DNA from: Hybos culiciformis
Taxonomy: Eukaryota > Arthropoda > Insecta > Diptera > Hybotidae
Reading direction: 5' to 3'
Length of the DNA stretch: 64,000 nt
Assembly: GCA_964007475.1 (NCBI GenBank)
Contig: OZ023275.1
Location: forward strand, 30,943,619 to 31,007,618
In this document: positions 14,401 to 29,400 of the stretch, one piece after another
How positions within the stretch are numbered: the stretch's first letter is position 1
Layout of the letters: each line of letters begins with the position of its first letter
Made by a program: the position numbers and the translations under genes
The notes under the pieces: model-generated
Database searches by the model: none
What the model saw: the letters and a program-made list of their open reading frames with translations, nothing else
Told to the model about the DNA's origin: nothing

Positions 14401-17400
14401 TATTTTTAAAATGTTATTTTCATTTTTGTACTTTTTTTTCTTCTTGTAATTGCTTATTTTATTTAAAAATGATCACCTCTGAAATAACCCAGAAAGTCAT
14501 AAAAACCGGCCGGTAAGAAAGAAAATTTCAGAAAAAAAAAATAAAAAATTAAACAACAATAAATAAAACATTCACTCGGCATAGTAGAAACAACACCTTG
14601 CTATTTAGATGTTGTGAAAAAAATATAAGTATATACAAAAAGGCCCAAAAGAAAATCAATTTTTTTTTTTTTTAAATACATTTATTAAGTACTTATGCTT
14701 ACACATATTTTTTTTTTTTTTTTGGCATAGTATTTACAAAAGTCATATCTAATAGTAAAATAACATGTCTATGATGTGCACACTTGGGAGACTTCTTTTT
14801 TTTTTACCTAGAAGAGTGATAGAGTGGAAAAAATTCTCATGTTGGAATTGGAAAAAAAAAAATGTTGTAAAAAATTTATTATTGCAATGTTGAATATTAA
14901 AGATATTTTCTTTTACTTTTTTTTTCTTTTCTTTCGAAACTTAATTGAAGTCAATGTTTTCAAAAAATCTCGTCAGTTGAAAATATTGAAATTAGGTATA
15001 TACTTGGTTTTTTTTTAGGTTAAAATTTAATATAGATAGATATTCAGATACGTTTATTACTTAAACTTATACCTGCTTTGTTTACTTAAATTAGTGTTTC
15101 AGTCACCTCAACAACAACAACAAAAAACTAGTAAAAACATTTTTAAATTAAAAAGGTGATAACAAAAAGTTACTCAATTTCAAAATAATAAAGTTCAATC
15201 GAGTTCAATATTATATTTCAAACGGGGCACAGATATACATTTTTTTTGTACCAACACGTTTACATGTACTAACTAGTTATTTGTTTATTTTAGTTATTTG
15301 TATTATAAACAAAATATTATGATCGAGTACAATTTTTAGGATTTTTTTTTTAATTAATAGTATGATAAAAAAAAGGATAGACATACAATTATTAGACAAT
15401 GGATTCAATGGAATTCAAAAAGAACGCACTTTCTGACATTTTAATTCAATTCAAATCGCATTTAATTTAACTCAGTTCGAATGGAATGGATGAAACAAAT
15501 TTAAGCTATATGGTTCCTAATCTTTAAATTTTTTTTCTTTTAAAATTATTCATAGGCAATTCTAAAAATAACAATCATTACAAATTTGCCACACAATACG
15601 TTTCTAATAACTCTGAAAAAAAAAAAACAATGATTTGTCATGAATACAAAATTATTGTCGGATTCCATTTTTCAAATGGAACTCTTAAAATTAAAAGTAT
15701 ATCTTGGTTTTTTTTTTGCTAACAACTACACGAATCGCTTCACCATTATTTTGCATTCAACTTTCATGAATTTGGAATTTAAAGTATATACTTTTTTTTT
15801 TGTTTTGAAAAAGAAAAAGAAAATAACTATAGACTTGAGCAAAATTTTTAACAAAAAAAAAAAAAAAACATTAAAATGTAATTGAGAAAGAAAGTATTGA
15901 ATTTTAATACTTATTTTAAAAAAACATAAATTGAAGCGGTTTATTTGCAAAAAAATAAAATAATAAAAAAAAAACTATTAATCACGTGAATGCCTCGGAT
16001 TAAATGTTTTTCAAAAAAAAAAAACATTAGGTTCATAATAGTAGATTATTGTATATGTAAACTAAATTTGTTATTAATTAAGAGTTCTGTATACACAAAA
16101 ATACATTGACACGAGTCAATACTTATATCACGAGACCGAAGGTCGAGTGATATAAATTGACAAGTGTCAATGTATTTTTGTGTAAATACAGAACGAGTTG
16201 TATAACAAATTTTGTTTACATATCCAATATATTGTTTTAATGCGTAGGGGAGAGCTAGTTGCAAAGAGAGAATATTTTTTCTTCTCATTTTTTCTCATTT
16301 TTTTTTTTTTTGTATTTGGCTGTATTGAAATATTGTGAGAGATATTACGTTTGTTTAGGTATTACGTAATATTCAATACGAAACATCTAAATGATTTCAT
16401 TATTTACGCTGATGCATCTAAATTTTTTCATTATATACGCTGATGCATCTAAATTTTTTCATTATTTACGCAGATGCATCTAAGTGATTCCATGTGTACT
16501 GACGCATATAATACTCCATTTAGTGATCTAAATTCTATAGCACTAAATACAACATAACGATCCCCAACGCATTAAATGTATTTGTAATGTTCAAAACTAG
16601 CCAGAATATAAATTTTAGTACTTCCATATAACAATTCTTATAAAATTTTTTGAGTCCACATTTGTTGAAAAAAAATATTTATATACCGAATTAATAATAA
16701 AAATCTGACAGAAATGATTGACATAATGCCATGATATATTGACAAAATTGAATTGCAATAACCACAATCAATAACTTTATTTGACTATTTTACACACACT
16801 TTAAGTATTTAATAAATTTTTTTTGATATTTTATTAAAATTGAATATCGTTCATTTGGGTAATTCTATTTATAAATTCTTCAATGAAAGCTGAAAATATA
16901 TTTTATATATATACATAGTATACTTATATACTAAATAAGTATTCCTATAATTTTACTTGTCTTTATTTGAAAATTTTCGAAGTAAGTACACCTAAAAGTA
17001 TTTTAAGATTATGAACTAGAGGCACAACTTAAATTCACAAAAATACAAATACACCCAATGATAATTTTAAAGAACAATTTCTACATAAATTTTATTAACA
17101 GCAGTTACTTACCTTAAATTTTAAGAAAGCAAAAAGAAATAAGTGCAAAATAAAAGATAAAAACAAACATAAGGATAATCAAAATTAATCAAAATAAATT
17201 ATATAAAAAAGTATGACAACAAGAAAGAAGAAACGTCAAGACAGTAGCAGTGGATTCTTAAAAAAAGTCTCATCTCTATTCAATTTAGATACGGTAATAT
17301 TTTATTTTTATTATTTTTTTAATTTCACATTATTTTTATTTTTTATTTTAATTATAGGTGTATACTTAGTTATTAACTTATTAATACAAAAAAAAAAAAC

Positions 17401-20400
17401 TAAATTATGTTTACATGTAAGTCAGAGTTCTAACAACTTAACCACTAAAGCTTCTTTCCCAGCAAGTATGTGTGTAATACCGTATCTGCACTTGGGCCTT
17501 ACAACTGACCTTATATCGGAACTGACCTGTAAACTGACCTGCTATGAGATATCTGCATAGTTTAACTTGCTTTGTCTGCAGGAAAATCTCAATAAAGTAA
17601 TTTTAACTAAGAAAATCAGTTTTCTTGATACAAGTACATATCAATTTTTTTCGGTGCCAAACTTGACTGAGAAAGAAGCTAAATAACTCTGATAAAAACA
17701 TTAGACTATAAAATTTAGTTGTTTATACTTACTAATTACTTAGTTTTTTTTTAATATGAAAGTTTGTATATAAGAAGTTAAAGAAGCTGACGAAGCTATT
17801 AAAATCTTACATTAAGATTTAATTTATAACTGAAAGCCATCATAATTATTGATAAATTTGAGATTTATGAGTACCTACCTATAAGTACTTCAAACTTCAA
17901 ACTTACTTAATACAACACTAATATTATAAAAATCTATTTAATTTGAAATCTTCTACTATAAGGAAAAAATTTATTTTTCACTTCGAAATAATTACTTCTT
18001 TTCTTCTTTTTCTTTCTAAAATATTTTCTATTTTAAGCGAGCTTTATATACTTATAACTGTTATATATAATCACAAAATTATATATCGAAATAAAAATTA
18101 TTAATCTCATATCAATAAACTACTTACATATTCTTATTTAAGTACATTATATAATTTTTTTGCCGCTAAAAAAAAAATTAATTCCCACTTGATACAGATA
18201 TTTTTTTTTTTTTTTTTTTAATTGAACTTTAATCCATTTTTCATTAATTATGTAGATTGATTTTAATGTATCTAGCCTTTAGCTTTTAGAAGCCATTTAG
18301 ATTTTCAGTCATAAGTACTTAATGAAAAAAAATAAAACAAAATTAATCTTCGAAAAATAAAAATAAGGTCGAACGGGGCAAAAAAGTAGTCATCATAAAA
18401 AAAAATACATTAAGGTGGGGTTCTATGGATGATGATAAGCAGTAAAAATGCAAGCAATTAAAATTTGTATAATTATATTTAAGTACTTACTTTATATATA
18501 CTTACAACTAAGATAATTATTTCCAAAAAATATTAAGTAGGTATTTTTGTTTGATGCAACAAAAATTTGCATCATTTTCAAAATAATTTTACTTTGTGAT
18601 GTAATTCAGTATAGTTAATAAATATAAATGTTCGGGAAGTATTAAGATTAGTACCTCTACGCTGTACCTTAGTAGGTACCTATTTATTTTTAGAAGTAAG
18701 AACAAGTAAGCTCTTAGGTTTCAGCTTTATTGATACGTACCCGTCAAAAAAAATATACTTATCTCGATATCTATATGTATAGGCGCTTATTATGCATGGC
18801 TGAATAAAAAAAGGTTCAAGCGATAATTCTCAAGGATCCGGACTTTTGACTGAAAGCAACTGAAAATGAACACCCTAAGAAAAAGTGTTATGTGGATAGA
18901 AGACGGTTGGAAGAACCCTAAATATATTGTTAAATGCGAGGGTATTTTAAACCGAAATGTGGAAATAAATTTATTTCCAATTGTGTGGTACTTACATTTT
19001 TAAGAATTTTTTTTGTTGGATTTGTAAGAATGCATCTTTACAATACCATTTACAGCTTCTTTTAATCTTGTGATATTGAAAATACAAAAAAAAATTAGAG
19101 TTATATCTACAATATTTCCTGATAAAATAGTCAGCAAAGTCAGCATTGTCGAAGCTTATCACTTTTAGGAAGTTTATTTTTGATGTAAGTAACTAACAAG
19201 TTAGGGAAATTTTTTTTATATACATATTTTTATTCACAAATTTTTATTCACAATTATTTAACAGATAAGTAAATAAATTGATGACTCAACTTCAACTTCA
19301 AAAAACTTTTAATAAAATTTGTTCTTAAAGCTTTATGTATATAATTTAAGAATCTGTATAATAACATATAACTAATACAATATACTGCTCGAGTACAATT
19401 ACATAGGTATGCATTCTATAATTATTTAAGTATATTTTTATTTAATTTTCCATCATACGTACTTATAATTACTGCAACTACTTAAACTACTTAAATACTG
19501 CTTAGTACACAAAATTGAAACTTGAAAAAAATTAATTTACTTACAACTCATCTTTTATTTGTTCGTTCATAGCTAAAATCCTAGTTAGTAGAAATGAACG
19601 AGAAAATTAAGTACAAAAAAGGATATAGAAACATTTTCACCAGTTTCTGGAGTTTAATATCTTAACTTCGATTTTAATAATATTTCTAATAAATATATGT
19701 ATGTAGGTTTCATTGAACTCAATTGTACCTGTGAATTCAAAATCATCACGTAATTATGTCTGTGTATGAAATTTATTAATTTTGTTATTTTGTGATTCGT
19801 CAAAAAGCTTTCAGGCTTTATGACGAATTTAGAAAAGAAAAACGAGAGAAAAGGTATGATTGGAATGTGTAAAATTATGAAATTTCTAACAAAACATAAC
19901 CTTCTGACCTAAGTTAAGTTATATACTTATATTGCATGACTTAAAAATGATAAAACATCAAAAAAAATTATTAAATCCGTTTATACAAGCGACGTTATAG
20001 TTCTGTAATATTAAAAGATGAAAGCATTTTTAAATTTTTAATGAAAATTATAAGAAGAAATTTAAATTAAAAAAAAAGATGTTATTAATTAAAGAGTTCA
20101 AAGTAATTTCTTCAGCATTCATTTTACAAGTAATTTCAAAATATTAAACAAAATGCTTAATTATTCTATTTATTATTAATTGGTGTATAAGTAAGCATTA
20201 TATTTGCATTAAAAACAGAATAGAAATTAATAATTATTGGATGAGATTGTATGTTGTTAAAGTTTGGAAACTCAGAAACCCTAGATCACGGTCTAAAATT
20301 TTTGTTTATTTAGTATATGACAGACTGACAGATTTACTTAAAGAGAATCTTGTGTTTTTAACATCTCCAATAAAAACTTACTTAGTTACAAATAGTAAAT

Positions 20401-23400
20401 AAATCCCAAGTAACTAAGTAGTTACTTACTTTTTCCCAATAAAGGAAATACATTGATTTTAATCTCGTCTCATTGTCAGGATATGACCTGTGACCCAACG
20501 AAGAGCTGAGATAGGTTGGCAGAAAAGCCTCACATTGAAAATTTGATATTAAAAATATAACTTTTTATTTTCTTTAGTTTAAGAAATATACTTAGTAAGA
20601 GAATAATAGGCTGATATTAGACTTTGTTCCACATGGAAAAAGGTATAGTTAGTGGCAGACCAAGAATAAAATGGGCAGATGGCTTAGAAAAAGATTTGAA
20701 AAACTTAATATCAGAAGAAAAAGTTAGAAATAAACCCGGCTGAAACATAATTCAAGATTTGCTTATCGAAGCATAATGCCGAATGCTTGTATATATTAAC
20801 ATATTTTATTTAAAAAAAAATTATCTCTTCTTATTTGTTAATAATAATTAGCATATTAAATTAGCATTAATATGTTAAAGTGTACTATCTTTTCAGTTTC
20901 TTATGCAATTTTTTTCTACATACAAATATTGTTTATTAGTTGTCACAAAACTAATTTAATTTTTTTCTATAATAAGACCAATAAAATAAGTATTTTACAC
21001 AAGTCTGACATCATCCAGTAAGATTAGAAGAACATAGGTAATAAATGAGAGTAAGAAACACATAACATAAATAAATTGTACTAAGTACCTTTTAACCTCG
21101 CTTCTAACTTATGATTAGTTTTTATCATAATATTTAACAATAAGATTCATCTAAAAAAAAAGTGCAAGAATTCAGATTTTCTATTTACAATATTTTAACA
21201 AAATTTCAAATTAATTGTTCAATTGATAATTCATTAGATTAAGTATTAGAAATTAATTAAATCAGTTTTACATAGTTTTACTTGAATACTTACTGTTTTG
21301 ATCATAGAAAAATTTAGGTTAAAAAAAACATGAATTAAAAGTTAAAATCATTGAATTTACTTTAATTTGATTAAAACACAAGAACACAGAGATATTCTTG
21401 ACCTTTGAAATAAATTAACGGAAAAAATAATTTTCTTATTTTAGTACTTAAGTAATTAGTTATGATTTTTCGCCTTCAAATTTTATTCTTCATAAATAGA
21501 AATTTTATGGTCTTAAAGCGTCAAATTTACATTTTCCATTTATTGAGTTTCATTAGTAGAGCAACTGTCCAAAGTGTTATTGAAATTAATTCTTTACTTA
21601 CTTAATAAGTATTTACTAATTAAGCTTGCTCATTCAACATGGTTGACAAACTCTCTCTAACTTAAATAAAAAATTCGAAAGATTACAAAATTTTACTAAA
21701 ACTCATGAGTTTATGCAAAGGATCATTCAGTATTTTGTTTGTAGAGCACAGTAATAATAAAGATCAAAACAACTTTTATATTTTTACATCCTGAATCTGA
21801 ATTAAAGGCAAATTTTGCAAAAATTTAAAACATAATTCCGGAAATGATTAAGTAGCTTAGTACTAGGAGTTAGTAAACTGAAATAAGGATAATTGGTTAC
21901 TAATATTTGTTACCAATAGAAGAATAGATGAGTGAGACCTGAAATTATATAGGTAAGTATTTAAAAATTGGAAGTGACAAATTGATCTAGAAGCTCTTTT
22001 CAGAAAACTTCATTTTTCTATTCAACAATTTAATTTAGCAGAATAATAAACGCATAAAAATAGAATCATTTGAATGAAAAATAAAATTTCTAAAGATATA
22101 TTATTAAAACAGTTTGTTGAACACAACAAATTTTGTTTACATAATAATGTATGTATATAATAATATGTATGTACAATACTTAGAACAAGAAAAAAAAATT
22201 AATATATATATTTACTTTAGTACTTATTTTTAAAAATAATTCGAGTAATATTGTTTAGGTCAGGAATTTTTAGGAAAGAAATTTGAATAATATTATATTT
22301 TTAAAACTTATGTTATTCTTTTATTTTATTTCAGGGGTATAAAATAATTACGTGACCCATTTAATTAAAAGTTAATTGACCTATGCATAGTTTTTAATTT
22401 AAATTTAAATAAAAATATAATACCGGAAACTTCTAGTGAGTTAAAATGATATTAAAATGAAGTAAGTCCATTTGGTTGACTCATACATTTTTCGTAATTT
22501 TATTATCTAAGTAATAATGGAAATCTGCAAGCAAGTACTTAACTGGATTGAGAATTGACTTTCCGAATATTTTGACGTATCAGACACGCTACCAAATAAC
22601 CAAATTTTAATTAAATGAATCGGTTTTTATGTGAATCCGATATTCAGAATAAAAGACCTAATTTTTAGCCCGTTTTCCATCAAAAACGGACTAAGTATAT
22701 ATGTTTTCACTTTCTGTCTGTCCGACTTTCTGTCGCCCACTTAAATGCTTATACATGCCGATTCCGGTCGTTTAGAAGCCAAAATCATCGATACATACTT
22801 AATTGATGAAAATGCCGAAAAACAAAATGATTATTTTTAATTTTTTTTTTATAAATTTACATATGTACCTTTTTAATTTAATTCTAAAAATTTCTAATGA
22901 ATTAAATTTTGTACATTTTATGCAAAATTTTCTTTATATAAAAATGGCAACAGCAGCAAAAAATAGATTTTTCATTAGTTCTATAGTTCTGGTATTTATA
23001 CGTATTATTATATTATTATCTATTTCGTATCATTTGTAAAGTGCTTTTCTTTACAGAATTTCTCCAAAAAAAAAAAACAAAATACATTTACTTACTTATT
23101 TAAATAAAGCAAACAGTAGATATTATAATACATAATGTTTATATGTACTAACTAAAAATAATTATGTTTTTCATTAGAAACCTGTTTCTCTATGATTATC
23201 TGAGAGTAAAACATAAAAAAAATAAAAAGTGGAAAAAGTTTTTACTTAATATATTTTCTGCGATTTGGGTCCGTACCTAATATTCATCAACATAATAATA
23301 GAGAGGAGAAAATATTTTATTCCTATACGAATAAACAGGACACCTAGTCCTAGACTGATGACTGTCCCCTTTGCAAAATTTTAAGAATAATAGAACATTG

Positions 23401-26400
23401 GAACGTCTTTTTTTATTTTGATAATGTAATTTAAATACTTATCTATTCGAATGAATCCTGAACCTCGGAAATAACAAGTTCAATGAATTAGATTTACAAT
23501 TCTTTTTTATGTTTTGCAGCATAATTTAAATGTTCGGAATGTAGTTATTAGAAAAAAAAAATTGAAGTTAGGTACACGATTTTAGATTTTATTATTTGAA
23601 TATGTTCAAAAAAGTAGAAAATAAAATTATTTTTTTATGCTAAAAAATTTGTGGACATGCAAGTATTTCACTAAAAACTAAAATGTTGGGGCTATTAAGG
23701 AAAACACCAATAAGTATTCGGTTTATGCGAAACCCACGATTACACCCTTTTTTGAGATACTAAGTATTATGTACTTATATGTACAATTGTACATATTTAA
23801 ATGCTTTTTCAAATACTTTATAATTTATATTTTTTCCAGGTATTTTTCCTAAAGACAGTTTGACAGTATTATTTATAAAGGTCTTAAAACGTGCAATATA
23901 TATACATATGTATGTATATACTTATAGCAAAGATAAACTCCATTAATTGGATAAACAATTGGCTTCAAATTAATACGAAAGGACTTTAATGTATTTTTTT
24001 TTTGATTCGTGATGTATTTTCAATTTTTTTTTTATTTCAGAATCATGTAAAATCAACCGTTGTTGCTAATGATTCAAAGGTAAAAATAAATCCTTTACAT
24101 AATATGTGTGTGATTTCTTTTGGCAATTAAAATACACATAATGTAATGTGATAGATATAACCTTTTTTGTGTTAAAGTGTGACGTATACTTGTATTACTT
24201 ACTAACAAAAAAAGGTAGAAAATAAATAATTTTGTTTTAATTTTAATATTGTTAAGTTATTTTATAATAATAACATTTTTTTTAAATTTATTTTTATTTT
24301 AAGTAAAGTAGACACAGGTATGTTTTTTATGAATTCCGATATTTTTATTTCCAGTATGTCGTAGACATCAAAAATTTCGTCACATGTCAGCGAACTAAAA
24401 TAACTCATTCTATGCAAAACAATATAACTAAATAATATTGCAAAATAACAATAAATAATTTAAATATTTAAGTAATATAATAAGTATAGTGTACTTAAAT
24501 ATTAAATGAAATTTTATATAATATGTAATTTGTAATCGTAAAAAACCTAAAAATTAACTTAGTTTTTTATACTAAATCAATGCAATGCAACAATAAAAAA
24601 AGCAATTTAACATTAAATTTAAATTAATTTTCATTTTGTTTTAGGTTAATGGAGAAGACAGTTGGCAATTTGAAGATATTACACTAGAGCGTGGTAATGC
24701 TGGCCTAGGTTTTTCTATAGCTGGAGGCACCGATAATCCTCATGTTGGCACCGATACATCTATTTATATAACAAAATTAATACCTGGTGGTGCTGCAGCT
24801 CAAGATGGTCGATTAAATGTAAACGATATTATTGTGTCTGTTAATGATGTATCAGTAGTGGATGTTCCACATGCTGGAGCAGTCGATGCGCTGAAAAAAG
24901 CTGGTAATAATGTAAAATTGAATGTTAAAAGAAAACGTCCACCTGGTAGTGGCCAAAAAAATGATACATCAAAGTCCAGCATCGAAACGGGTTTAAAAAT
25001 TTTGGAAATTGATTTGGTTAAGGGCTCTAAAGGATTAGGATTTTCAATAGCAGGTGGAATTGGAAATCAACATATACCTGGCGATAATGGCATATATGTA
25101 ACGAAAATAATGGAAGGTGGTGCTGCGCATGTCGATGGCCGTTTAAGTATTGGCGATAAATTAATTGCAGTTCGAAATAATTCTGTAAGTTTAAAAAATT
25201 TCCATTTATTTCCATTATGTTTTAAGCTTTAAAAACAATATTAATTTACTTAATATTCATATTTCCAAAAATTTATATATTAAAGAAAAGTAATTGTTAA
25301 TATAACTGCCGCTTTGAATGGCAGTTGTTTTCATTTTACCGAAATATTTAAATTTTGCTCTTGTAGAATTTTATTAAATTTTATAAAAATTTTCCAGAAT
25401 TAGTTTTCCTTACGTATTGTCTATTAAAAATATACTTATAAAAAGAAATTTTGTAAATTTATTTAGGATTATTTTTACGTACAACTTAAAATAAATTTCT
25501 TTTTTGCTATAAAAAGTGATTTTTATTTTATTTTATTTTTTATTTTAGAATGAAAAGAACCTCGAAAATGTATCCCACGAGCAAGCGGTGGCTACATTGA
25601 AATCAATAACTGATAAAGTAGTACTCATCGTTGGCAAAAGTCAGCAATTAAATTTAACACAATTGAACTCTCATTCAACCGGTGCAGTTAATAAATTAGG
25701 CCAAAGTGTTGTTGATTACCCGCAATCGACTTCGTCAGTGCCAGGAACTGGTTCTAGATCACACTCTCCTCTACCACGTATGCTCTAGATCTATATATAT
25801 ATATTCATTAATTTTTTTATTTTAATATCATTATTTAATTTTGATTCTAGAATCAGGATCACGTTACGCTTCATCGAATGTTTTAGCAGCAGTCCCTCCC
25901 GGTACACCGCGAGCTGTTAGTACTGAGGATATATCAAGGTGATTTAAAATAATTTCTCCGTATTGTTATTTAAATTTTTTTAAATTAATAATTTGTTTTA
26001 CTCAATGTGTACAAAAAACAGAAGTAATATAGATATGTATAATTGTTTTTTAGGGAACCCCGGACGATTACAATACAAAAAGGACTACAAGGTTTAGGCT
26101 TTAATATTGTTGGGGGTGAAGATGGGCAAGGTATATTCGTGTCATTTATATTAGTAGGTGGGCCAGCTGATGTAGGATCCGAACTAAAACGTGGTGATCA
26201 ATTAATAAGTGTTAATAATATAAATTTAAAAAATGCAACACATGAGGAAGCTGCACTAGCATTAAAAGTGAATATTATTTTAATTTCAAATTTCTTTTAA
26301 AAATAATCATAAAAATAAAATTTTAGAACTCTGGTGGTGTTGTAAACCTAGTCGCTCAATATCGTCCCGAAGACTATAATCAATTTGAAGCTCGAATACA

Positions 26401-29400
26401 TGAACTAAAAAAGCAAGCAGCATTAACTACAGGAAGTACTGGAACATTACTTAGAACATCACAAAAACGCACGTTATATGTGCGAGCATTATTCGATTAT
26501 GATCCTAATCGTGATGACGGTTTGCCTTCAAGAGGACTACCGTTCAAGCACGGAGATATATTACATGTAACTAACGCGTCTGATGATGAATGGTGGCAAG
26601 CACGAAGAGTATTAGGCGATAGTGAAGATGATATGATTGGTATTGTACCATCAAAACGTAGATGGGAACGTAAAATGCGTGCTAGAGATCGTAGTGTTAA
26701 ATTTCAAGGACATCATGCTGCCAATAATAATATGGATAAAGTAAGAAGTTTTTCTTTAAAAACAAAAATTTTAAGTGTTAAATATTTGAAAAAAAAATTT
26801 AAATTATTATGAAAAAAAATATAGGTAGGAATATAAATCTTATGTTTGAAATGATTCTTTTCTGATTTTGTCATAACAACAATAAATGCATTGTAGTAAA
26901 ATGTAAGAAAATTTTAAATTTGAAAATGTAAGCATTCCCAAAAAAGGTTACTCCAAATTTGAAAATAACGACCGAATAATAAAACATTCTTGCATTATTA
27001 TAATGCTTAATATTTAGCACACCAACGCTGATCTGAAGCCAATCTGATCATTAGATATGTCAGACAATGAATTTGATGTACCTATTAAAATATTTGGCCG
27101 GAAATCATATTTTAAACTAATATTCGATTCTTATAATGAATTTATTTTTTTAGCAATCAACGCTGGATCGAAAAAAGAATAAGAATTTTACTTTTTCTCG
27201 AAAATTTCCATTTATGAAAAGTCGAGATGAAAAAAATGAAGACGGCAGTGATCAAGAACGTAAGTATAAATAAAAAATAAACGAATTTTAATCCGAAAAA
27301 TTTATAAGAAAATTTTATTTATTAATTATATTTTTATTTTTAATTTTACAATATTTTGTTTTGTTTATTTTATGTTATGTTTGTTTTGTTTCATCTCCTT
27401 TCCAAATCATACAAAAAAAATTAAAAATACATGAATTATATGCCCCAAAACATATATCATTGAAAATTTATATAAAATTGGCGTTAAATGTGTGTTCAAA
27501 ATCTAATGTTTGTCCAGCTAATGGTAATGGAATAATTATAAATTCTGATAATCAAAATAATTTCGAACCAACCGAAACACAGCGTAAGTTAAAAATAAAT
27601 ATTAAAAATTTAACAATAATATAATGAATATTTAAGATATGTTATTATGTTAAATCAGAAAATTGTAATTTTTGTCATTTATATTGTTGTATATAAAAAA
27701 AAAAAACAAATTCAATCGCGTTAACATTGGTGTAGTACTTAATGTTGAACACATCTGTAACAATGAATTAATTGTCTGCAAAATAATTTGAATAATTTGC
27801 GATGAACTAAGGTTTTTCCTATCAAAGTGATCACTGTTTACATCTTGTAACAACATAGAATTTTTTTACTGAGCTTTATTATTATTTACGACAAAAAATA
27901 GATGCAATCAGGTGACGGTTTTATATTTCTTTTAAAAAAATGTTAACATGTTGACAAACACAATTTATTTTTCTGTAATCATGGTCCAACATATATTTAC
28001 GAAATTCTGAATATTTTAATATAAAAAAAATATTCTCTATTTTTATTATAAGTATAATACCACTTTCTATTTTGTACTCAATTCAAATATTAATTCAATT
28101 AGTTCAAAAAGACTTCAAATATTAATTTATAATTTTAAAGAATTTCATCTTGTACATAGTTAGATATTAAATTAAAATTTTTTTTTTTTGGTGAAAGATA
28201 TAAGTCCAGATAATTTTAAATGATCCAAAAAGATTTGTAGAAAATTGCACTTTTCTTCGATAGAATGATTGGATATCTCTGCTACTTGGTTTAAAGTATT
28301 CATAGTTTTTTTTTTTTATTATTTACTAGTTATGAGTTCAGACTTCTCGTATTATATTTTCTTCTAATTTTCTACATTTTTCTTTTGGTTAATGTTGAAA
28401 AACTGGAATTTGTAAACAGAAAAAACTTTGAACATTTCGCGTTCATAACAGGATTGATTTTCTGTCTACTAAACATATATATAAAATCTCCAAAAAAAAT
28501 TGGAGTTAAAATAATTAATATGATAGTTCACGAAATTTCCTTATTGAATTATATGTATTCAACAGTGAATAAAAATATTTTATTCTAAAAATTTTCAAAA
28601 TTATTCTGCTTTTTATTGTACTATTATCTTACTTTGTTTTTTATATATTTAAATACATGAATAAAGAATAAATTTTATTCGAAATGTTACTACATTTTAT
28701 CCACAAGGGCTTAGTACAGAACAGTCTATCCAAATATTGTGTCTTATTAAAAAATTTAATTTTTTAAATTTTAATGCAATCTGATCTCTTTTGAATGCCA
28801 AAAAGGAAAACAATTCTGTTTGAGAATTGTTATTGAACTAAGTCCCAAGTTAAAATAAAATTTTATAATATTTAAATAAAAAGACATATTCAAATTTCAA
28901 TTCAGTTTATCAACATTAATTTTTTTTTTCCGCTTACTCTCCTATAATGTTTTCTTCGTTCATTCTACTTTAAAATTACATTACTACTAAATTATCTATT
29001 CTAGCTTTCATGCTTTGTTATACACAAGATGATGCAAATGCTGAAGGAGGTATGTACTGATCGCTATACATATTTCAAAATAAAAAAAAATCTATGCGAC
29101 TTATCTATTTATTTTTTACAAACAACACTAAAATTATATTTTAAAACCAAGTTAAATATTATAATCAAAAATAATATTAATACCTATATATATAAATATT
29201 TATAAATTTAAAACTTTATGTTGCTTTTCTATTTATTTGTTTTATTTATTTACTTTTATGTTTTTTTCGAAAGTCATTTTTATATTTTTATATGTTATTC
29301 TATTTTTATCTTTGGTTCAATATATATATAAATATATTTATTTACATATATGTATGTATGTTAAGTATATACATATAATATGTTATAAAATATACTTAAT

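Larger units (their letters stand above)
6688..17212. other. long AT-rich interval between dlg1 N-terminal exons
   Basis: This 10.5-kb interval is intron for the S97-type transcript and upstream DNA for the DlgA-type transcript. It contains many A and T homopolymers, the hairpin, direct repeat, TTAA-flanked element, SINE-like unit, palindrome and 31-bp repeats listed separately. Short frames within it (for example 7920-8192, 9160-9453, 9696-9932, 12132-12362, 15640-15885) are Lys/Phe/Asn low complexity and not credible genes. Confidence 0.6.
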
